The translations under genes and the position numbers were made by a program. The notes beneath the pieces are model-generated. The model did not search any database, was not told the origin of the DNA, and was given only the letters and a program-made list of their open reading frames with translations. A DNA stretch of 12,429 bases. Origin: Desulfobacterales bacterium (GTDB taxonomy: Bacteria > Desulfobacterota > Desulfobacteria > Desulfobacterales > UBA11574). The stretch's first letter is position 1; every line of letters starts with the position of its first letter. This document shows, piece by piece, positions 1-7,500 of this stretch. Where the stretch lies: the NCBI GenBank assembly GCA_030145595.1, contig JAQYVG010000078.1:1-12429 (forward strand), written 5' to 3'.

Positions 1-8
1 TCGCATAG

Positions 9-75
9 CTACGCCGTGCCAAGGTAAAAAGGTTCCGATACCCCCGCCAAACCACGGCGGGATAAAAAGGCGTAG
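9..75. repeat. Nested palindrome in the iorA 3' flank
   Basis: Outer 7-bp arms CTACGCC (9-15) and GGCGTAG (69-75) enclose an inner 6-bp stem CCCGCC (43-48) / GGCGGG (56-61) with a 7-nt loop. Near-identical TAAAAAGG tracts (25-32 and 63-70) flank the inner stem. It begins 22 nt past the iorA stop, so it could fold in the iorA transcript. No T-run directly follows the inner stem on either strand, so it is not a textbook intrinsic terminator. It could be a processing or termination structure, or one copy of a dispersed intergenic repeat. Confidence 0.45.
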
Positions 76-97
76 TGTTTTTTCAGGAACGAGGCCA

Positions 98-1990
98 TCA
101 ACGTTGTTTGGGCTGAGTGGCTTCGGGTTTGGTTATCGCTTCGGACGGACAGGTCTGAAGGCAGGACCCGTCGCCGATACACAGATCCGGGTTGATGACG
201 ATGCTGCCGTTGTCCATCTTGGTAAATGTGGGGCAGCCAAACTTTGCGATACATTCGTAAAGTCGCTGACATTTTTCCTGATCAATATCAACCCTGCGGG
301 CCTGGTACCCGTGTTTGCGGCGCTGCTCTCTGGTGAACTTGAGCATGCATGGATGTCTGGCTATCACCACGCTAAATTCTTCGATATCCACGGCCGCTTT
401 CACCATTTCTGCAAGCTGGTACTGTTGATAGGTATCTGTCTCCCAAATATGCTTGACGCCCAGACCTTCCAGGACCTGGCGCAGCGGAATTGTGTCTGCC
501 GCTTCGTTAAAATTTCTTCCCGAGGCGGCATGATCCTGGTGGCCGGTCATGGCGGTTGTACCGTTCTCCATCAAAATCAAGGTGATGTTGTGCTTGTTAA
601 ACAAGGCGTTTATAATCCCGGGGAGGCCGGCATGGAAAAAGGTCGAGTCCCCCAGAAAAACGACCACCCTGCGGGTGTCATTAAACAAGGACATCCCGGA
701 ACCGATAGCGGTCGAGGCGCCCATGCACATCATCAATTCTCCGACTTGATAGGGCGGCAGATACCCGAGGGTATGACAACCGATGTCCGCCACCGTAATA
801 TCTGTATCCTTCAGCGCCTTTTTGATGGCGTGAAAAGCGCTGCGGTGACCACAACCCGGACACATCTGTGCCGGTCGCGCGGGAACATCGTAAGTCGCTA
901 CGCCTTGAACCTTCCTGTCCGGCAGCATATCAGGCCAGGTTTTTTTAAGAACCTCGTACACCTTGTCCGGCGTGTACTCGCCGATCCAGTCTTCTGTTTC
1001 GATTTTGCCGATGATTTTGGAGGAAAGTTGTCGATCATAAGCCAGCAACTTGATCTCTTTTTCAACGACATTGTCGAGTTCTTCCAAAACCTTTACTTCT
1101 GCATGCGTCTCGAGAAACTCTTCGATTAAGTTTCCGGGAATCGGATAGACCACCCCCAGCTTTAAAACATCCGGCTTAACATCTGCTCTTTCAAGAACGT
1201 CCATCAGAGAAAGAAACGGCAGGCCCATGGTAATGATGCCGCGGTTTTTGTTGCCGTGATCAACGACCTGGTTTACCGACGAACGGTTGGCGTAGTCTTG
1301 TACCTCATCAAGGCGCCGCAACGCCCGGCGCTTCATAGGAAACACATCAGCGGCAATGGGGATATAGGGGCCGTTTTGAGCGTCAAACCTCGGCGTTTTA
1401 TCCAAAGCACGTGGTGTCCAGCCCTTAAACTCGACCTTTTCTTTGGCATGACAGACATGGGTGGTCAGCCGTAAAATAATCGGCATGCCCTTTTCTTTTG
1501 ATAGTTTCGCCGCCTCTTGGTAGAATGTATATACTTCTTGCGGTGAAGCCGGTTCAAAAATCGGCGTGTAGCTTAAGCAGGCATAGTGCCGGTTGTCCTG
1601 TTCGTTCTGTGAAGAATTGGCGCCCGGGTCATCGCCTAAAACCACTACCATTCCGCCGATGATATTCATGTGGTTGAGCTGGACAAATGTATCGGAAGCA
1701 ACATTTAGCCCTACGCTCTTGAAAAATACGCATGAGAGGTGCCCGTTGACAGCGGCACCGTAAGCCACTTCCGTGGCCACCTTTTCGTTGGTTGAAAATT
1801 CAAAATAAAACGGTCGCTTATCCTTTGGGATGGCCCCTATTGCCACGGCGATCTCCGGCGTAGGAGATCCGGGGTAAGAGGTGACAACCCGTGTATATGA
1901 CTCGATCATGGCCCGCACCAGCGCCGTATTGCCCATGACAATTTCTGAAAAAGGTTCCTCTTTCAGCAACATTTCTCCAAGGGTTTTCAT
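98..1990 (-). CDS. iorA: Indolepyruvate:ferredoxin oxidoreductase, alpha subunit (IorA-like)
   Basis: This 630-residue cytosolic protein matches the TPP-dependent catalytic subunit that, with IorB, oxidatively decarboxylates aryl-pyruvates to aryl-acyl-CoA and reduces ferredoxin in anaerobic aromatic amino-acid metabolism. The N-terminal pyrimidine-binding domain shows YPGSP (39-43) and DDPGANSSQNEQDNRH (120-135). The TPP domain shows CPGCGHR (377-383), GDSTFFH (447-453) and MENGTTAMTGHQ (474-485). The C-terminal ferredoxin domain is unusual: both clusters lack the second cysteine of CxxCxxC. The first has Cys574, Leu577, Cys580, Cys586; the second has Cys604, Asp607, Cys610, Cys614. The ATG at 1990 follows a GGAG with a 7-nt gap. 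iorB is not in the window; it may lie beyond the left edge on the same strand. The family call is secure, the exact 2-oxoacid substrate is not. Confidence 0.93.
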   Translation of the reverse strand: MKTLGEMLLKEEPFSEIVMGNTALVRAMIESYTRVVTSYPGSPTPEIAVAIGAIPKDKRPFYFEFSTNEKVATEVAYGAAVNGHLSCVFFKSVGLNVASDTFVQLNHMNIIGGMVVVLGDDPGANSSQNEQDNRHYACLSYTPIFEPASPQEVYTFYQEAAKLSKEKGMPIILRLTTHVCHAKEKVEFKGWTPRALDKTPRFDAQNGPYIPIAADVFPMKRRALRRLDEVQDYANRSSVNQVVDHGNKNRGIITMGLPFLSLMDVLERADVKPDVLKLGVVYPIPGNLIEEFLETHAEVKVLEELDNVVEKEIKLLAYDRQLSSKIIGKIETEDWIGEYTPDKVYEVLKKTWPDMLPDRKVQGVATYDVPARPAQMCPGCGHRSAFHAIKKALKDTDITVADIGCHTLGYLPPYQVGELMMCMGASTAIGSGMSLFNDTRRVVVFLGDSTFFHAGLPGIINALFNKHNITLILMENGTTAMTGHQDHAASGRNFNEAADTIPLRQVLEGLGVKHIWETDTYQQYQLAEMVKAAVDIEEFSVVIARHPCMLKFTREQRRKHGYQARRVDIDQEKCQRLYECIAKFGCPTFTKMDNGSIVINPDLCIGDGSCLQTCPSEAITKPEATQPKQR

Positions 1991-2008
1991 GGTGGAACTC
2001 CATTAACG

Positions 2009-2088
2009 GTTTACAGTTAAAGCACTGTGGCTTAAGCGCTGCTTTTATATCCGGGTACAGAGCTTCCCGGTTTTGGCCGACTGTAAAC
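2009..2088. repeat. Separated 9-bp inverted repeat between divergent genes
   Basis: GTTTACAGT (2009-2017) and ACTGTAAAC (2080-2088) are perfect reverse complements separated by 62 bp. Between them lies a smaller hairpin, CCGGG (2051-2055) with CCCGG (2066-2070). The right copy overlaps the inferred iorA start site and the left copy lies in its leader. It could be a pair of operator half-sites for a looping regulator, or a leader RNA fold. No known regulator motif is recognised. Confidence 0.35.
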
Positions 2089-2089
2089 T

Positions 2090-2119
2090 ATAATGTGTCT
2101 CTTTGGTGGATTCTGTCAA
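2090..2119 (-). promoter_or_regulatory. Candidate sigma-70 promoter for iorA
   Basis: On the minus strand a perfect TTGACA (2119-2114) is followed after 18 bp by CATTAT (2095-2090), four of six to the -10 consensus. Transcription would start near 2083, leaving a leader of about 90 nt. The 9-bp element at 2080-2088 would sit on the start site. This is pattern matching only. Confidence 0.4.
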
Positions 2120-2171
2120 GCAAAGGATAATGGTTTGGCACCGACCCGTGGGATACAATGCCGAAACGAGG

Positions 2172-2200
2172 TTGACAATCCTGTGCGAACACACCATACT
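2172..2200 (+). promoter_or_regulatory. Candidate sigma-70 promoter for the aldo/keto reductase
   Basis: A perfect TTGACA (2172-2177) is followed after exactly 17 bp by CATACT (2195-2200), four of six to TATAAT. The inferred start near 2207 leaves a leader of about 30 nt before the GTG at 2237 and would still include the ATG at 2225. The spacing is ideal, but support is from sequence pattern only. Confidence 0.5.
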
Positions 2201-2236
2201 TTTCCTCAATTCATCAACAATTATATGGAGAAAAGC

Positions 2237-3259
2237 GTGCATCGTATTACCATAGGAAAAACCGGCCTCGAAGTTAACCGCCTCGGCTTCGGCGGCATTC
2301 CCATTGCGCGGGTGGATGAAAGCCAGGCTGTTGAAACGGTTTTGCATGCCGTGGAAAGTGGTGTGGATTTCATCGATACCGCCCGAAACTACAAAACCAG
2401 CGAGCGCCGTATCGGCATGGCGCTGCAACAAACCGATAAGCGCGTTGTGCTGGCATCAAAGTCCCAGGGCCGCACAGCCGACGATATTCGCGCCGACCTG
2501 GAAACCAGCCTGAAAGAACTGCAGAAAGATTACCTGGACCTTTACCAGTGCCATTTTGTCCGCGACGACCAGGTGTACCAGGAGATAATTGCGCCCGGCG
2601 GCGCCCTCGAGGGACTGATACAGGCCAAAAAAGAGGGCCTGATCGGCCATATCGGTCTCACCAGCCACAGCCTTGACCTGCTGGAACGGGTTGTTGAAGA
2701 AGGGCTGTTCGAAACCATTATGGTCTGCTACAGCTTTTTGGAGCCTAAAGCAAAAGAGTCGATCATTCCCAAAGCGCTTGCCAAAAATATCGGCGTTATC
2801 GCCATGAAATCCTTTTCCGGCGGCGTTGTTGATGACCCCCAACTGGCACTCAAGTATGTGCTGTCGCTGCCGGAAGTCGTCATCATACCCGGCGTGGAGA
2901 CCAAAGAGCTTTTCGATCAAAACTGGAAGGTTTTTCAGGGCAGCTACCCGCTAAGCCCTGCAGAAAAGTTAAAAATTGAAAACATCCGCAACCAGTATGA
3001 CAAAAGCTTTTGCAGGCGCTGCGATTACTGCCAGCCTTGCAGCGAGGAGGTTCCCATTCAACTGATTCTGGGGGTGCGCTCCGCGCTCAAACGGTTTGGG
3101 AAAAGCTTTTTAAAGGAAGGCTGGCCCCGGGAAGCCATTGACAAAGCCGGAAACTGCTCCGAGTGCGGAGAGTGTCTGGAGCGCTGTCCGTACCAGCTGC
3201 CCATCCCGGACCTGATCAAGGAAAACCTGGCATGGGTCGATGAACAGTTCAAATCATAA
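2237..3259 (+). CDS. Aldo/keto reductase with C-terminal ferredoxin-like 4Fe-4S domain
   Basis: The 340-residue product has an aldo/keto reductase TIM barrel (about 1-250) fused to an iron-sulphur tail. The NAD(P)H-dependent carbonyl reductase tetrad is present: Asp47, Tyr52, Lys75 and His106. The tail has Cys259/262/265/268 and Cys307/310/313/317 (CSECGECLERCP), enough for two clusters. Such fusions are common in anaerobes; the substrate is unknown and electron entry through the clusters is inference. I chose GTG 2237 because GGAG at 2227-2230 lies 6 nt upstream. The in-frame ATG at 2225 lacks a Shine-Dalgarno and would add only four residues. The open frame extends further upstream to 2093, but that part does not resemble the family. 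The 3' end overlaps the convergent J-domain gene by 6 bp with no visible terminator. Confidence 0.9.
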   Translation: MHRITIGKTGLEVNRLGFGGIPIARVDESQAVETVLHAVESGVDFIDTARNYKTSERRIGMALQQTDKRVVLASKSQGRTADDIRADLETSLKELQKDYLDLYQCHFVRDDQVYQEIIAPGGALEGLIQAKKEGLIGHIGLTSHSLDLLERVVEEGLFETIMVCYSFLEPKAKESIIPKALAKNIGVIAMKSFSGGVVDDPQLALKYVLSLPEVVIIPGVETKELFDQNWKVFQGSYPLSPAEKLKIENIRNQYDKSFCRRCDYCQPCSEEVPIQLILGVRSALKRFGKSFLKEGWPREAIDKAGNCSECGECLERCPYQLPIPDLIKENLAWVDEQFKS

Positions 3260-4285
3260 TCGTGTTTTCGTTTCTTCAACCTTTGCTGCCAAAAGCGATT
3301 TATAGGCATCGGTCAGTTTTATGAATTTTTCATGATCACCACCGGTGTCGGGGTGCAGTTTCTGGGCCTGGCGGCGGTAAAGGCGCCTGAGGCTTCGGAT
3401 GGTTATGTTCTGCAGCGTCTCTTCCTTAACGCCAAAAATTTTGCGGGCCTCGTCGATGCTGACGGTTTCTTTCGGTTTCGGCGGTCCGTATCTGCGGTGG
3501 CGACTCAGAAAATCCTTGATATAATCTTCCAGAAACGTACTGTGACCATATTCATAATCGAAAAACCAAACCACATACCGTCTCAAGTATTCGTGCAGTT
3601 CTTCCTGCGGCGGCCGCCCGTTCCAGAACTCCGGGCTTTGATTTAGCCGGCAGACCTCTTCTATTAAGTGGAGGTCAACGGTTTTTTGGTCTAGTCCCTG
3701 GGGTAATTCTTTGGCGATCAACTCTTTAAAAAAGCACTGCAAATCAAATATTACATAAACATAATTTTTAAATTCAAAGGGTGCCAGCGAATGCTCCTGG
3801 ACAATGAAGTCCTGTTCGATTTCATCCCGCGACTTTCCCGCAACCCTTTTTAGTATGGCAGCAGGCATCCGTCCGATATAACCCTGATCCATCTGTCCGA
3901 ATCTCAAAAAATGCAGGCGTCGTTTGTCAAAAACATGTACACCGGCTTTGATTTTTGTTTCACGGTCCGGGTCGAGCGGTTCTTTTTTTGACCGCTTTTT
4001 GGATCTATTCCTAAAAGGTTCTATAATCCTTTTGATCTCTGGGTCCACAAAGGGCCAGAAAATGTCTTCTATTGCTTGCGGATCCGACTGCAGGCCAGCG
4101 GCAAGTAGTTGCTCCTCGATTGCCTCATCGACATAAAAGGCATTTCCCCCCGGATAGACGATATGCTTCGAGGGGTCTGAGCCTAGCTCGAAAAGGTCCC
4201 GACTGCACAGACCAATATCGTTTTCATACGACTCCCGGATCGTGTAGTTTATCTTTCCTTTAACCCTGTGCCTGGCGAGATACAT
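3254..4285 (-). CDS. C-terminal J-domain protein, otherwise uncharacterised
   Basis: The 343-residue protein has a J domain at its C-terminus (about 275-335) with the diagnostic HPD tripeptide at 311-313, followed by the TGGDHEKF stretch typical of helix III. A J domain stimulates the ATPase of a DnaK/Hsp70 partner. There is no G/F region, zinc-finger domain or DnaJ C-terminal domain, so this is a class III J protein, not DnaJ. Residues 1-270 match no domain I can name; they include a basic patch (about 94-101) and aromatic-rich segments near 170-250. No signal peptide or membrane helix is evident. The start at 4285 is 17 nt past the stop of the EndoQ-helicase tail and lacks a clear Shine-Dalgarno, suggesting co-transcription and perhaps translational coupling. 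The client is unknown; the helicase upstream is one candidate. Confidence 0.85.
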   Translation of the reverse strand: MYLARHRVKGKINYTIRESYENDIGLCSRDLFELGSDPSKHIVYPGGNAFYVDEAIEEQLLAAGLQSDPQAIEDIFWPFVDPEIKRIIEPFRNRSKKRSKKEPLDPDRETKIKAGVHVFDKRRLHFLRFGQMDQGYIGRMPAAILKRVAGKSRDEIEQDFIVQEHSLAPFEFKNYVYVIFDLQCFFKELIAKELPQGLDQKTVDLHLIEEVCRLNQSPEFWNGRPPQEELHEYLRRYVVWFFDYEYGHSTFLEDYIKDFLSRHRRYGPPKPKETVSIDEARKIFGVKEETLQNITIRSLRRLYRRQAQKLHPDTGGDHEKFIKLTDAYKSLLAAKVEETKTRL

Positions 4286-4302
4286 GTTTTTGTTTGAAAT
4301 AA

Positions 4303-4506
4303 TTAAAAGAGTTTAAGTTGTGACGGTCCTTTCTTTGGGGGCGTCTTTGCAGCCGACACCGCGTGTGTTCTCAGGCGCGCCTCGATGTCAGCAACAAACG
4401 GGGAGGGCGTCCGTTTTTCCTGCTTGCCGTAAATCCGTCGTTTGCCTGCAAAGGTCAGGTACAATTGCTCTTTGGCGCGGGTCATGGCAACATAAAAAAG
4501 CCGTCT
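4303..4506 (-). pseudogene. Displaced C-terminal segment of the EndoQ-UvrD helicase (motif VI and clamp-binding tail)
   Basis: This 67-codon stretch continues the helicase in the -1 frame, beginning RRLFYVAMTRAKEQLYL, which is SF1A motif VI with its arginine finger region. It ends with the pentapeptide QLKLF (4306-4320) directly before the TAA stop. QLxLF is the bacterial beta-clamp-binding consensus, so the terminus probably docks on DnaN. The segment joins the upstream frame if one base is restored near 4505-4506 (for example GAGGAAGACGG back to GAGGAAAGACGG), giving the family-like EEERRLFYVAMTRA. The repaired whole would be 1142 residues. As written, the segment has no start or Shine-Dalgarno of its own. 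The break is a real mutation, a sequencing or assembly error, or much less likely a programmed -1 shift. Confidence 0.82.
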
Positions 4507-7500
4507 TCCTCTTCGAGATCCACCCGCCCGGTTCCGGGTTGCCGCAGCGGAACAAAACCATCTTCGCAACCGGCTATAAACACAACCGGAAACTCAAGCC
4601 CTTTGGCGGCGTGCATGGTCATCAGCGCCACCTTTTCGACTTGGTGCGTATAAAGATCCGTATCGGTCTGTAGGGCGGTCGTGGCCAAAAATTCTGCCTC
4701 ATCATCGCATGTTTGCGCAATTTCGATCAGACGATTCAAGACTTCACGTTTTTCTGCATCACCAGGCAGAGCTTCTACCGGCCTGGTCTCTTGAGCAAGA
4801 AACAACAGTTTTTTCTCAAGCGACATTCCCTCGCTCTGCTTTTTGATGGCTTCGAGAGTGTCTAAAAAACCATTTAACCGTATTTGGCGGGCTGTGCTCA
4901 TGCCTTGCACGGGAAAACGGCGGGCGTTGAACATAGCTGCGGTTAGTGTATGGCTGTTTTGATAACACCACTGTTTAAAAATTTCCATGCTCTTTTTGCT
5001 GACACCGGACCCCTTTGGTTTGGCGACCCGTTCAAGGTCAGCCAAACTGCCTGACCCTTCAATAGTTTTTAATAATGAAATCCATTCTGCCGCGCAGCTT
5101 TTTATTAAAACATTATCCCTGTTGACAACCTGACAAGGTATGCCTGCTTTTTCAAACACGTCGGCAAAAACATTCCCCTGGGCTGCTGTGCGGAACAACA
5201 CCGCAAAGTCAGAAAAACTTCTCGCAGTTGTCTGGTGCTGTGCGGTAACATGGCCGAAATCGAGAGAGTGAAACCCTGTTCCGCCGACGGACTGTTCAAT
5301 GGCTTTGCCTACGGCCACGGCTTCGGCTCTTTCTGAAGCGGTTTCAACAATATTTATATGTTTAGCTCCTGTGCCCCGAGAAGATATCCGGGCAGCGGAT
5401 GAGTCGTTTTTCCCGGCGGTTATAACTTGATATGATGCATCTAAGATCGTCTGGGCCGATCTGTAGTTTTGGAGCAATTTAATAACTGCGGCATCCGGAT
5501 AGTCCTTAATGAATTTTTTAAAATGTTTAATGTCCGAGCCCCTAAATCCGTAAATTGACTGGTCTGGATCTCCGATTACAAAAACATTTTGGCCGGCCTC
5601 GGCCGGTGGAGCCAGGGATGTAACAATACAATACTGGCCGTAGTTTAAGTCTTGATGCTCATCCACGAAGATAAATCTGAAAAGGGCCTGATATTTCTTT
5701 ATAAACAGTTGGTTGTTCCGAAAAAGTTTTACGGTTTTGAATATCAAATCCTCATAATCGCAAAGCCCCTGGATCGACAACAGCTTCTGATAGGTTTTGT
5801 ATACCGCCGCAAGCGTCTGTTTTTCCGAACCGGCAACAACGCCGAGATCCTCTTGGGGGTCGATGATTAGTTGTTTGGCTGTTATAATACCGTCGAGCAG
5901 CCCTTGGGGTTGTACAGCAACGCGCATGCCGGACCTCTCGACAAGCTTGATCGCATCTAAAAGTATGCTTTTGCGGTCATGGTCATCAATAATCGTGTAT
6001 TGCTTTTTGTAATGCTCTTTTAATAGCTTAAAACACAAACCATGGAAGGTGCCAATGAAAGGAAGTGGTTTTAAAGACCCCGTCAATTGCGCGAGCCTGT
6101 GTTGCATTTCCTTTGCCGCCTTGTTGGTAAAGGTGACCGCTAAAATGTTTTGCGGCAAAACCCCCTTTTCCAGCACCAAATGGGCAATCCGTTGGGTGAG
6201 GGTGAAGGTTTTGCCGGTGCCGGGCCCGGCGATGATCATCAGCGGGCCGCCTTGATGTTCAACGGCCTGTCGCTGTTCGGGGTTCAAATCGCCCAGGTTG
6301 GATCTATCGATTTTATCTGTTTTTTTTTGTGGTGTAGGTGTGGTTTTTTTGATAATTGTTTTGGTTTCCGGCCGAGTCTTTTGGGAACGTATTGTTTTTT
6401 GGTGTGGTTGTTTTTTTTTGGTTGCTGGATCTAAAACCGGAACAGTAAAAAGTGTTTTTTGGGCGAGTAGTTTTTCGCGTTCATTCGGATTAAAAATTTT
6501 TATGGTTCCAAACTCTCCGTCATACCCGGGCAATATAACAACATCGTTGCGACGCATCCTCGCTATAGCCTCTCCCAGCAAAGGGCCGCCGGCCTTTTCA
6601 ATCGTTTTAATATTAAGTTTGTTTAAAATATTAAATTCGGGACCCAGCTTCTCCAATAATGTATGATAGTTGCCCATTACTTTTTTGCTTCCCGGACCGA
6701 CTCTTAAAACTTCCGACAAAACCTCTACAAGGGGAATAATACTATAAAAAGGGTGGTTCCTTGCAGGCTTAATGCCTTCCGGGCGGTCCGCCAATTCCTC
6801 GACACGATACAAAACCCCTAACGTGAGGGGTTTGTTGCAAACCGAACAAATACCATTTAATTTGCGTGTTTCTTCCGGCCATAATCTAATGTCGCATTTG
6901 CGGTGCCCGTCGAGATGATATTTACCCTCTTCGGGATAAAACTCAAAGGTTCCCAAAAAACGATTTGGACTACCGGTCTCTAGGGCTGATTTTATGGATT
7001 TAAAGGCAAGCTCGGTATTAAAAATATTTGCTTCTCTTCCCAGTTTTAAAGGGGAGTGCGCATCTGAATTTGATACTAAAGTAAGACCGTCCAAGCCCGA
7101 TACCTGCCGGTTCATGGCGGGATCGGATGAAAGGCCGGTTTCAACGGCAAATATATAAGCGCTTAAATCTTCAAAACATTCCTCTATGGAATCAAATCCT
7201 GACCTTGAACCAAACAACGAAAACCATGGCGTCCATATGTGCGCCGGTATAAGAAAAGCCTCATCCGAAGTATTAAGAAGTATTTCAAGAAGGTTTCTGG
7301 CATCTAAACCCAAAATTGGCCTGCCGTCTGATTTAATATTTCCGATTTTATCTAATTTTGAATTGAATTTTTCAGCCAGGTCTAACGCGGGAAAAAAAAC
7401 AAGATTATGAATTTTCCTGGTTTTATTATCTTTTTTGTAAATACTGCTTATTTCAGAAACCAACATAAAACGAACCGTGCCGCGGCACGCCAAAGGAATC

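Noticed and set aside
9..272. An 87-codon minus-strand frame crossing the end of iorA
   Set aside because: Most of it overlaps iorA in another frame and the remainder reads through the palindrome. No start signal or family resemblance.
104..1129. A 341-codon open frame on the plus strand
   Set aside because: It lies wholly antisense to iorA, whose minus-strand protein has clear family motifs. The plus-strand translation shows no recognisable domain.
2093..2236. N-terminal extension of the aldo/keto reductase from ATG 2093
   Set aside because: The extension would cover the inferred promoter (2172-2200), has no Shine-Dalgarno and does not look like the family. The GTG at 2237 has GGAG at good spacing.
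3245..3300. Bidirectional terminator between the convergent reductase and J-domain genes
   Set aside because: The coding regions overlap by 6 bp and no GC-rich stem followed by a T-run is visible around the junction.
4494..4499. Programmed -1 frameshift at the T6 run in the helicase gene
   Set aside because: The conserved Arg-Arg-Leu-Phe codons already lie in the -1 frame upstream of the T run, so the frame was lost before it. The run is not a strong slippery heptamer. A one-base deletion is simpler.
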